Origin: a virus
DNA: 52,473 bases
IMG/VR virus record: IMGVR_UViG_3300047510_004033
Location: 1-52,473 of that record
Reading direction: 5' to 3' (one strand)
The position numbers were made by a program, and so were the translations under genes. Of this stretch, positions 26,464 to 32,653 are shown in pieces. Position 1 is the first letter of the stretch. Each line of letters starts with the position of its first letter. Below the pieces are notes generated by a model. That model had not been told where the DNA came from. It saw only the letters and a program-made list of their open reading frames with translations, and made no database searches.

Positions 26464-27396
26464 TTAGACTTTTTTCCAAGAACCGTCAGTAGCAGAATTT
26501 CCTTCCCACTCAAGTAGCTGCTCGGCTGAAGATACACTGCCATTTTCATTTTCTGTCTCAATTAGTAATATGATAGACCGCATAGGTCCGGTTTTTACAC
26601 CATTTGCAGAAGGTGGTGGACCATCTGCGTTTGTTAATGAGAGTTTAGTGAATTCGGGAAACTTAAAATTTGGATAATAAACATCCGCAAGCGTTCTAGT
26701 ATCTCTAACGTCAGATAAGTTTCCTGGTGGATCGATGATAGTGATTAATTGACTTTTGCTATTAACATCTTGCGCAATATCAGTAATCTTTAAATGTTGA
26801 GTACTGCCAAAACTCGTTGCTGTATAACTATATGTTTCACAAGGATAACCCGCCAAGAAGGTGATTGTGTCAGTTCCGGTATTGCTTACTAATAAATTCT
26901 TCAGCCCAAAACATATTGAAGAAGATCTAAAGTACCTGCCTACAGTAAAAGTTCCGAGTGTCCCAAGTATTTGATCTTTTACTACAGCCTGACCTGCAAC
27001 AGTAACTGTGCTCGTCATTCCAGTATTTTTGTCTTTTGAGATAGTATTAGTTACTGTATAAAACCCAATAGAAATTAATCGCGCAGGATGTGAACCAGCA
27101 ACAGCGCCAATTATTTCGGCTGAAGCGCCTTGCGATAATTTAATTTTGTCTACTTTGGGTATTTCTAATGTGGCAGTAAATGTTAATGTAAGCGTAGAAC
27201 TTAGAGATGACTCAACAGTTAAATAATTTCCGTGATATCCTACGTCTTTTGCTCGTATAAAAACTGGGCCATCTAAAGTAGTTCCAGTAATTGCGGCAGT
27301 TCCCGTGACGCCTATCATGATATTGCTTCGGCGGGCTGAAACAAGTCGCAACTCAGGTAAATCTCTTTTTGGGTCAAATTGTGGAGTGTAAACCAT
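26464..27396 (-). CDS. Unknown tail-associated protein next to PAAR
   Basis: A 310-residue protein counted from the ATG at 27396, which follows the stop of the PAAR gene after two bases; a longer reading frame from 27450 would overlap that gene and is not favoured. It begins VYTPQFDPKRDLPELRLVSARR and continues as a beta-rich protein with many T, S, G and V residues and a cluster of Pro/Gly (NADGPPPSANGVKTG) before the C-terminus. No named domain is recognised. Operon sharing with the PAAR tip protein suggests a role at the baseplate or tail tip. Confidence 0.6.
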   Translation of the reverse strand: MVYTPQFDPKRDLPELRLVSARRSNIMIGVTGTAAITGTTLDGPVFIRAKDVGYHGNYLTVESSLSSTLTLTFTATLEIPKVDKIKLSQGASAEIIGAVAGSHPARLISIGFYTVTNTISKDKNTGMTSTVTVAGQAVVKDQILGTLGTFTVGRYFRSSSICFGLKNLLVSNTGTDTITFLAGYPCETYSYTATSFGSTQHLKITDIAQDVNSKSQLITIIDPPGNLSDVRDTRTLADVYYPNFKFPEFTKLSLTNADGPPPSANGVKTGPMRSIILLIETENENGSVSSAEQLLEWEGNSATDGSWKKV

Positions 27397-27398
27397 TA

Positions 27399-27692
27399 TT
27401 AGTTTATAAAAACTGTTGGCGAACCTTTTTGAATTTTGCCAACATGGCAAGAACTGGCGCAGTGCCGTTCAGCAGCATCTCCAACTTTAACAGCAGGTCG
27501 GTTGTTTATAAAAACATTCGATGAGCCTTCTACTATTTTTACACTTCTCCAGAAATCACGGCCACTTGAATGACTTGTTGTTACATCATTTTGACGTGAG
27601 AGCGGCAAGCCATCAGCATAAACATCTGATGAACCAGTTTTAATAAAATCACCGCAAGATAGGCGGTCTGAAATTCTACCAGCTGCAGGCAT
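27399..27692 (-). CDS. PAAR-repeat tail-tip protein, T4 gp5.4-like
   Basis: A 97-residue protein, the same length as T4 gp5.4. It has the PAAR layout: MPAAGRISD at the start, repeated turns of the type GSSDVYADGLPLSR, GSSNVFINNRPAVKVGD and GSPTVFIN, and metal-binding candidates His and Cys (ERHCASSCHVG). PAAR proteins cap the central spike of contractile injection machines and phage tails with a sharp metal-stabilised cone that pierces the outer membrane. The gene is the first of a two-gene minus-strand unit behind a GATAAATA box. This supports a contractile-tailed phage. Confidence 0.9.
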   Translation of the reverse strand: MPAAGRISDRLSCGDFIKTGSSDVYADGLPLSRQNDVTTSHSSGRDFWRSVKIVEGSSNVFINNRPAVKVGDAAERHCASSCHVGKIQKGSPTVFIN

Positions 27693-27708
27693 TTTAGTTA
27701 ATTCTCCA

Positions 27709-27737
27709 TTTTAATTTATATACGACAAGTATATAAT
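27709..27737 (+). promoter_or_regulatory. Possible sigma70-like promoter for the gene at 27769
   Basis: A perfect TATAAT (27732-27737) lies 31 bases before the ATG; the hexamer 17 bases upstream (TTTTAA) is a poor -35. If real, this gene would use host-type rather than late transcription. Confidence 0.3.
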
Positions 27738-27739
27738 AG

Positions 27740-27747
27740 TATTTATC
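27740..27747 (-). promoter_or_regulatory. Late-promoter-like box GATAAATA (minus strand)
   Basis: TATTTATC on the plus strand, read as GATAAATA on the minus strand, 47 bases before the PAAR start. It overlaps the divergent promoter region of the + gene at 27769. Confidence 0.5.
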
Positions 27748-27768
27748 TAATTTAACGGAGTGACTATT

Positions 27769-28527
27769 ATGCGCGAATTATTCATCAAGTGTGGAAAGCA
27801 TGAATATGGACTTGGCGTTGTTTTAGATTCAGGAGATGATGAACATCCATGTACACTTACGTTATATGCATTCAAATATTTCATTAAGTTTATGCTACCA
27901 AGAATAGTCTGGCCCGTGCGAATTAAGCGTGATTACGTCAGGGCGAATGGCAGCGTTGCAACATATTACGATGTTTTCAATCGTGTTTTTGGTTTTGTTG
28001 TTTATGAAGAACATGTTCATACGTATTACGGCGCAAGAACTTATGCTTCGTTAACTGAAAAAGTTAAATTATTTTGCATTCCGTGGCGGATGACGCGAAG
28101 AGTGAGATATGATTTCTACACCGCTGATCATGAATATTTCTGTTCAGTTAATGATTATGAGGGTTTTTTGACTGAGTATGAAGCGATAAAAGATGCTGAA
28201 AGAAAAGTCCCAAAGTTGAAAATACAATTCAATGATTTTGATGGTGAAAAGATTGTCGCTTCGTGTTACATCGAAGAAATGGAATGGCGAAATGGAGTTG
28301 GGCTTTTTAAATGGGTAGGAAGCATAACTAAACCAACCATCGTTCGCAGCATGGTATATGAATTTGACAAAGAAGCAGGCAGAACAAAAACTGATTGGAA
28401 GGGTGGAATTATTTCAGCTAGTCGCAAAATAGAAAAAGGCGATTCTGTTTTTGGAGTTTTTACAAGTATTCTGAAAAACAGTAAGATGTTTAATATTGAA
28501 TCACCAAATTGCAAAATAATAGATTAA
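27769..28527 (+). CDS. Unknown protein, lone plus-strand gene
   Basis: A 252-residue protein isolated on the plus strand between minus-strand structural genes. The ATG at 27769 has a well-placed AACGGAG eight bases upstream; a GTG nine bases earlier overlaps that site and is not favoured. The sequence has a hydrophobic, aromatic region (YAFKYFIKFMLPRIVWP), a Tyr/His-rich middle (EEHVHTYYGARTYAS) and a mixed alpha/beta C-terminal half. No named domain is recognised. Its stop codon overlaps that of the convergent lysin gene in the shared tetranucleotide TTAA (28524-28527). The divergent control region suggests different timing from its neighbours. Confidence 0.65.
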   Translation: MRELFIKCGKHEYGLGVVLDSGDDEHPCTLTLYAFKYFIKFMLPRIVWPVRIKRDYVRANGSVATYYDVFNRVFGFVVYEEHVHTYYGARTYASLTEKVKLFCIPWRMTRRVRYDFYTADHEYFCSVNDYEGFLTEYEAIKDAERKVPKLKIQFNDFDGEKIVASCYIEEMEWRNGVGLFKWVGSITKPTIVRSMVYEFDKEAGRTKTDWKGGIISASRKIEKGDSVFGVFTSILKNSKMFNIESPNCKIID

Positions 28528-30203
28528 GCGAAATCAGTTTTTCTTCTCTGAATATATTGCGCACCCTGAGTGTCTGTGCCGGCTATCATTGCTGGAAGAC
28601 CAGCATGGTGAAAAGCGTAACACCATTCTGCTTTAGTGTAAGATGCATATTTTGCACTTACTGAATTTGGAGCTATAACTTTACCTAAAATTCTAGTACC
28701 ACCAGAAGCAACATAACTATTGTAACCTGGCAAAATTTCTTTTTTATACCAAGCAACCATCGCGTGAGTAGCATATGTAACATTGCAACGATTTTCACAT
28801 GTTGGTGGAATTCCAGCTAAGGCTGGAGCTTGAAATTTGCCGCCACCATAAAAAACCTTTGCAAGTTGGTCAAGGAATTGATAAAGTCCAGTAGCTGAAG
28901 ATGTTTTATTTTTTGCGTAAGGATCATAATTGCTTTCAATTTGTGCAGTTATATGAACAAACAATCTATCGCTGGCATCTAAATCTGGATACATATTAAG
29001 AACAGCGTCAATTTCAGATTTTACTGTTGCAGCCGATGGGGTTGTTGCTGGTCTGCATGAAGCACGTGAAGGACCTATCTGTTGAGATGGAATAAAATTA
29101 GTTGCAGTATCAGAAAGTGTAGGTACAACTGGAGGTGCATTAAATACTGGACACGGTTGAGCATTTCCTCTCTCGTACGTCATTTGAACATTTGTGTTAG
29201 TTGCGGTGGTTAGATTAGCAGCTATAACTCCTGGATCTGATTCGCCTGATGGCGTAACACCGGCAATGCCCAAATCAACTTTACCATCTAGATATGGCAG
29301 TGGGTCTGTGCACCCCTTACCAGGAAGCCCTGGCAGACGTACTTCATAATGCAAATGTATGCCAGTACCTATACCTGTCCAACCATATGGCCCACCAAGA
29401 AATCCTACCGGTGTGCCGGCTGAAATTTTCTGACCCTGCGTAACTAAAACTTTTCCAAGGTGGGCGTAGGCGGTGCGACATACAAGTTGTCCTTTAGCAT
29501 TTTGGTGCTTAACTATAACTATATTACCATAACCGCGTTGCACGCCATTAAATTCTACTGTGCCATCCGCAGAACATAATACAGGTTTCCCTGAACCATA
29601 ATTGCCTTGGCCGTAAGAAAAATCCAGACCACCATGTGTACTTGAGCACCCAGCGCATGGCGATTGTCTTGGCCCAAAGCGAGAAGTATTTCTTGAACCA
29701 GGCATTGGATGTTGCAACTTAACATCTTCATCATCTCTACATATTTTAGGAACCACAGTGTAAGATCTAGAATCTAGTGTTGCTGTTCCGCTATATGCAG
29801 TGATCAGAATTGTAAATTTTTTCTTTTCGTCAGCAACCGGGAATGTGCCACTTAAGATGCCAGTTGATGAATTAAAAACTAACGCAGCAGTTGTTGAAGT
29901 GCTGGCTGTCACTGGCGGGGTGATCGCGAATCCCCACGAAGTAACTGTCGAAGTAGCGGTAGACGCAGATACTAAAAATGTAGCAGTTACTACATTCATA
30001 TTGCAATCTACAGCTATGGTATTAGTAGTGATTTTTCCAGGCACTTCTTCTGGTGCTCCTCGCTGATCACCAGATGGGTTACCGGCTCGGTTCATATAAC
30101 AATCAACAGATTCGCCAGGTAACATAAAAGTTGGTTGGGTAAAATCTGGAATTGGCGTCCAAGATGCAGCAGCAGTTGCAGAACCCTTATCACAACAACT
30201 CAC
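28524..30203 (-). CDS. Bifunctional peptidoglycan hydrolase: M23 peptidase plus lytic transglycosylase
   Basis: A 559-residue protein. Residues 62-152 form an Ig-like (He_PIG-type) domain with the SSTGILSGTFP signature. Residues 165-300 are an M23/LytM zinc endopeptidase with His190 and Asp194 (HGGLD), His248 (AHLG) and the HxH pair His283/His285 (HLHYEV), all intact. Residues 392-559 look like an SLT-type transglycosylase with Glu423 (IESNYDPYA) and the SSATGLYQF motif. Together they cut peptide cross-bridges and glycan strands. No signal peptide is seen; it needs a holin or acts as a tail lysin. It overlaps the o-spanin gene by four bases, which favours a lysis role. Confidence 0.88.
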   Translation of the reverse strand: MSCCDKGSATAAASWTPIPDFTQPTFMLPGESVDCYMNRAGNPSGDQRGAPEEVPGKITTNTIAVDCNMNVVTATFLVSASTATSTVTSWGFAITPPVTASTSTTAALVFNSSTGILSGTFPVADEKKKFTILITAYSGTATLDSRSYTVVPKICRDDEDVKLQHPMPGSRNTSRFGPRQSPCAGCSSTHGGLDFSYGQGNYGSGKPVLCSADGTVEFNGVQRGYGNIVIVKHQNAKGQLVCRTAYAHLGKVLVTQGQKISAGTPVGFLGGPYGWTGIGTGIHLHYEVRLPGLPGKGCTDPLPYLDGKVDLGIAGVTPSGESDPGVIAANLTTATNTNVQMTYERGNAQPCPVFNAPPVVPTLSDTATNFIPSQQIGPSRASCRPATTPSAATVKSEIDAVLNMYPDLDASDRLFVHITAQIESNYDPYAKNKTSSATGLYQFLDQLAKVFYGGGKFQAPALAGIPPTCENRCNVTYATHAMVAWYKKEILPGYNSYVASGGTRILGKVIAPNSVSAKYASYTKAEWCYAFHHAGLPAMIAGTDTQGAQYIQRRKTDFA

Positions 30204-30493
30204 TTAGTGCTCCCATCTAACTTCTCTACTGGCACGTCATTAAATTTTTTAATTTCTTCTAATTTTCTCTCAAGTTCATACATTCGTTTTTCAGTTTCTG
30301 CTATAAATTTCGAAACATCAGCCTGAGTGGCAGTTTCGACATCAATTTTTTTAGGATACGGTGGAACTTCCATCAGCGACTCAGGTATTTTCATTTTGAT
30401 GACTTCAGTTTTTACAACCATTGGCGTTTTTTGATCTAGCGCAGCACAGCCAGTTATTAAAACTGTTAAGAAGATTATTCCGAGTGATTTCAT
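30200..30493 (-). CDS. Outer-membrane spanin (o-spanin) lipoprotein, Rz1-like
   Basis: A 97-residue protein with a bacterial lipoprotein signal: MKSLGIIFLTVLITGCAALD, with Cys16 as the lipidated residue after the lipobox ITGC. The mature part has a Pro-containing stretch (KIPESLMEVPPYPKK), as in other o-spanins, followed by a helical segment (about 50-85). It should sit in the inner leaflet of the outer membrane and bind the periplasmic end of the i-spanin to fuse the two membranes at lysis. The start overlaps the i-spanin stop by four bases and the stop overlaps the lysin start by four bases. Confidence 0.85.
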   Translation of the reverse strand: MKSLGIIFLTVLITGCAALDQKTPMVVKTEVIKMKIPESLMEVPPYPKKIDVETATQADVSKFIAETEKRMYELERKLEEIKKFNDVPVEKLDGSTK

Positions 30494-30912
30494 TTTACTG
30501 TCTCCTTACTACGATCATCACGCTGTTTTTGAATTGTGTCAACGGTGTCTTTTAATACATTCGCAACTTGACCATCATCTTCTGGTTTAACCTTTGAAAT
30601 TCTCTCCATCAAATTATCTATTGTCTGTTGATCCTTCTTCATCTTATCTTTTAAATTTCGTTCAGCTTGTTCTTTCAACTTATTGGCATTTTCTAATCGT
30701 TTGATAGTTTGTTGATTTTCTATATTAACGTCAATTGCACGACGCAGATCATTCGCCAACATAGTATTTTTCTCAATTAATTCTACTTTTTCTTTCTCAA
30801 GAGAATTAATTTTATGTTTAACAAAAAGAATTCCACCTACAATAACAAATAAGACTAAAATAATAGCGATTGTTTTGAATTTAAATGCGGAAAATGGTAG
30901 GAAGGGTATCAT
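30490..30912 (-). CDS. Inner-membrane spanin (i-spanin), Rz-like
   Basis: A 140-residue protein with an N-terminal transmembrane helix (about residues 13-31, FKTIAIILVLFVIVGGILF) and a long periplasmic coiled coil (33-125) full of K, E, Q and N. This is the classical type II membrane topology of Rz i-spanins. It is directly followed by the o-spanin lipoprotein gene with a four-base overlap, and then by the hydrolase. A late-promoter box on the minus strand lies 44 bases upstream, so expression would be late, as expected for lysis. Confidence 0.85.
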   Translation of the reverse strand: MIPFLPFSAFKFKTIAIILVLFVIVGGILFVKHKINSLEKEKVELIEKNTMLANDLRRAIDVNIENQQTIKRLENANKLKEQAERNLKDKMKKDQQTIDNLMERISKVKPEDDGQVANVLKDTVDTIQKQRDDRSKETVK

Positions 30913-30930
30913 ATATAATATCCATATAAA

Positions 30931-30961
30931 AAATAAGGTCAGTGCAGTACTGACCTTATTT
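30931..30961 (-). terminator. Terminator fused to a late promoter (minus strand)
   Basis: Perfect 13-bp inverted repeat AAATAAGGTCAGT / ACTGACCTTATTT (30931-30943 and 30949-30961) with a 5-base loop. Read on the minus strand it is followed by TTTTATATGG. It closes the unit of small proteins ending at 30981. Confidence 0.8.
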
Positions 30962-30964
30962 ATA
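30957..30964 (-). promoter_or_regulatory. Late promoter, exact TATAAATA (minus strand)
   Basis: TATTTATA on the plus strand; five of its eight bases lie inside the terminator stem arm (30949-30961). It lies 44 bases before the i-spanin start and is the natural promoter of the lysis cassette. Confidence 0.75.
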
Positions 30965-30980
30965 AAAAATTTCAGTTAAT

Positions 30981-31187
30981 TTATGCTACTAGACGAGCTG
31001 TACCAGAAGTTGCAACAGAAAATGTAATAATAACTGTTGAAGTAGTTGGATGTGTTACGCTTTTTGGTAATATTTTTCGACCATCATGCAAAAATACATC
31101 ACAAATTGGATATGAACGAAGAGAATGATTAATTGTCCAAGTTGTTGCTGCGGTGCTAGTGGAAAAATCATATGAAGTCTCAGCCAT
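30981..31187 (-). CDS. Single WTIxH beta-module protein
   Basis: A 68-residue protein that is one copy of a module shared by several genes in this region: an aromatic start, TWTINHSL, a strand ending in VFLHDGRKILPKSV, and a final TVIITFSVATSGTARLVA. The module is common in phage tail and fibre proteins and folds as a small beta sandwich or hairpin set; its binding partner is unknown. The ribosome site AAGGGGAT precedes the ATG. It is the last gene of its unit before the terminator at 30931. Confidence 0.72.
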   Translation of the reverse strand: MAETSYDFSTSTAATTWTINHSLRSYPICDVFLHDGRKILPKSVTHPTTSTVIITFSVATSGTARLVA

Positions 31188-31198
31188 AATTTATCCCC

Positions 31199-31420
31199 TT
31201 AAATCACGCGAGCCACACCAGTTTGTGGGCTCGTGAAAGTAATAGTTACAGTAGCAGTTGATGTTCTAGCAACTGATGCCGGAATAATTTTAGTTTTAAC
31301 ACCACCAACGTCTACTAATACGTCAACAACTGGATAACCATCAAAGCCATAGTTAATCACCCAAGTATTTGAAGCTGTTGTTTGGGTGTGTAATACTGAG
31401 TGGCCAGGTTTATAAGACAT
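31199..31420 (-). CDS. Single WTIxH beta-module protein
   Basis: A 73-residue protein consisting of one module: NTWVINYGFDGYPVVDVLVD, then KIIPASVARTSTATVTITF and TSPQTGVARVI (here quoted in pieces). It resembles its neighbours at 30981 and 31432 but is diverged enough to be an old duplicate. The ribosome site AAGGAG precedes the ATG. It lies 11 bases after the previous gene and 11 bases before the next, so the three are one operon. Confidence 0.7.
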   Translation of the reverse strand: MSYKPGHSVLHTQTTASNTWVINYGFDGYPVVDVLVDVGGVKTKIIPASVARTSTATVTITFTSPQTGVARVI

Positions 31421-31431
31421 ATTTTAACTCC

Positions 31432-32034
31432 TTAAATAAACTTAGCAACACCAGTTTGCTGTGATGAGAATGTAATCGTTGTTCTATTCACTGTGTTATG
31501 AGTGATTGAAGCTGGCTGAACTTCTTGATCATTAATAAACACACGAACATCTGGCTCATATCCTAAAGCATGATCAATAACCCATGTTGTTAAAGCATAT
31601 GACTGGGTGTGTTCATAAGAATAAACTGGTTTAGCATTACCCTCAGTGCTTCCAGAAACCACGAAAACAGTTCCTGTGGCTGGCGAATTTAAACTAACCT
31701 GAACAGTATTCTGATCAATGATCTCAATTTCATTAGGGATAATAACTTTTTTCAAACTATCAAATACCTGAACTGAAACTGTGCCAGCACGTAAGTTATG
31801 TGTTACGGTCCAAGTTGATGCTGAAGAGGACTGAGTATGCACATAAGATGTGATTTCTCTTGTTAAAGGAACCCAAACAGGAAGGCCGTTTGAGAAACCA
31901 ACAACAATGTAAACTACGCTATCTTTAAAAACAACTTGTCCTAAAACCGGACTAGCTGGAAATGTCTCAATAACTTCCAGGGCCGGGTTTTGTAACTGAT
32001 TTTTCTGTAAATCTGCGTGGCCATAAAATTTCAT
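31432..32034 (-). CDS. Two-module WTIxH protein, paralogue of the gene at 32079
   Basis: A 200-residue protein. Residues 1-62 (MKFYGHADLQKNQLQNPAL to WVPLTRE) match the start of the 137-residue protein encoded next upstream, at the DNA level as well. Then come two WTIxH modules: STWTVTHNL (about 67-130) and TTWVIDHAL (about 137-200). The second ends with SSQQTGVAKFI, like the single-module proteins. The upstream paralogue stops just after its first module, so this gene appears to have gained a module, or the other lost one. A tail or fibre-tip assembly role is inferred from the company it keeps. Confidence 0.7.
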   Translation of the reverse strand: MKFYGHADLQKNQLQNPALEVIETFPASPVLGQVVFKDSVVYIVVGFSNGLPVWVPLTREITSYVHTQSSSASTWTVTHNLRAGTVSVQVFDSLKKVIIPNEIEIIDQNTVQVSLNSPATGTVFVVSGSTEGNAKPVYSYEHTQSYALTTWVIDHALGYEPDVRVFINDQEVQPASITHNTVNRTTITFSSQQTGVAKFI

Positions 32035-32051
32035 AATTCAATCCTTTAGTT

Positions 32052-32070
32052 AAAAAGTTGATGACTTTTT
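32052..32070 (-). other. Small inverted repeat between two paralogous genes
   Basis: Perfect 7-bp arms AAAAAGT / ACTTTTT (32052-32058 and 32064-32070) with a TGATG loop. On the minus strand the stem ends in ACTTTTT, so it could act as a weak terminator or attenuator after the gene at 32079. Confidence 0.4.
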
Positions 32071-32078
32071 ATCATATG

Positions 32079-32492
32079 TTATTCGGTTGGTGCCCTATTA
32101 CCATCAAGACTACCAGTTGCAACAATTGCTCGGCCTATCATGGCGGAAGAAAGTGTAACTGTTGCTGTTGTTTTACTTGTAAGCTCAATCTCGCTAGGAA
32201 TTACCATTTTACTATCTTGATCGTAGATCTGAATGCTAACAATGTCCGAATTAAGATTATGGGTAATGGTCCATGAAGAGGATGATTCAGCTTGAATATG
32301 GATATGTGTTTCTACATCTCGTGTTAAAGGTACCCAGATTGGATAATTTTGAACATTGACACAGATGTAAACAGTATTACCTTTGAAAATAAGAGAACCA
32401 ACAACTGGATTGACTGGAAATGATGAAATAACTTCCAGTGCTGGATTCTGGAGCTGATTCTTTTGCAGGTTTGCGTTTCCATAAAATTTCAT
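32079..32492 (-). CDS. One-module WTIxH protein, paralogue of the gene at 31432
   Basis: A 137-residue protein. The first 60 residues (MKFYGNANLQKNQLQNPAL to WVPLTRD) are a shared N-terminal domain also found at the start of the 200-residue protein downstream; the remainder is one WTIxH module (SSWTITHNL ... MVIPSEIEL ... TVTLSSAMIGRAIVATGS) followed by a short tail DGNRAPTE. The corresponding point in the paralogue continues into a second module. A late-promoter-like box lies 42 bases upstream, so it heads the four-gene unit 30981-32492. No signal peptide or membrane helix is seen. Confidence 0.7.
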   Translation of the reverse strand: MKFYGNANLQKNQLQNPALEVISSFPVNPVVGSLIFKGNTVYICVNVQNYPIWVPLTRDVETHIHIQAESSSSWTITHNLNSDIVSIQIYDQDSKMVIPSEIELTSKTTATVTLSSAMIGRAIVATGSLDGNRAPTE

Positions 32493-32534
32493 AGCACGGA
32501 TCCTATTTTGGGCGTAAGGTATTTCTTCAGTAGC

Positions 32535-32542
32535 TATTTATT
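32535..32542 (-). promoter_or_regulatory. Late-promoter-like box AATAAATA (minus strand)
   Basis: TATTTATT on the plus strand, 42 bases before the start at 32492 and downstream of the terminator at 32603-32631. Confidence 0.58.
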
Positions 32543-32602
32543 ATGGAATTACTAATTTTCTATTTTATGGGGCAGTTTTTACGTACAACTGGTAAAACAT
32601 AA

Positions 32603-32631
32603 AAAGGAGAAGAGCAATGCTCTTCTCCTTT
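32603..32631 (-). terminator. Terminator after the 899-residue fibre gene
   Basis: Long perfect inverted repeat AAAGGAGAAGAGC / GCTCTTCTCCTTT spanning 32603-32631, 23 bases after the stop. Read on the minus strand it is followed by a T-rich stretch (TTTATGTTTTACC). Confidence 0.85.
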
Positions 32632-32653
32632 CCCTCTACAAAACTACAACCTA

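Noticed and set aside
26464-27450. Longer version of the tail protein starting at 27450
   Set aside because: It would overlap the PAAR gene by 52 bases; the ATG at 27396, right after the PAAR stop, is more natural.
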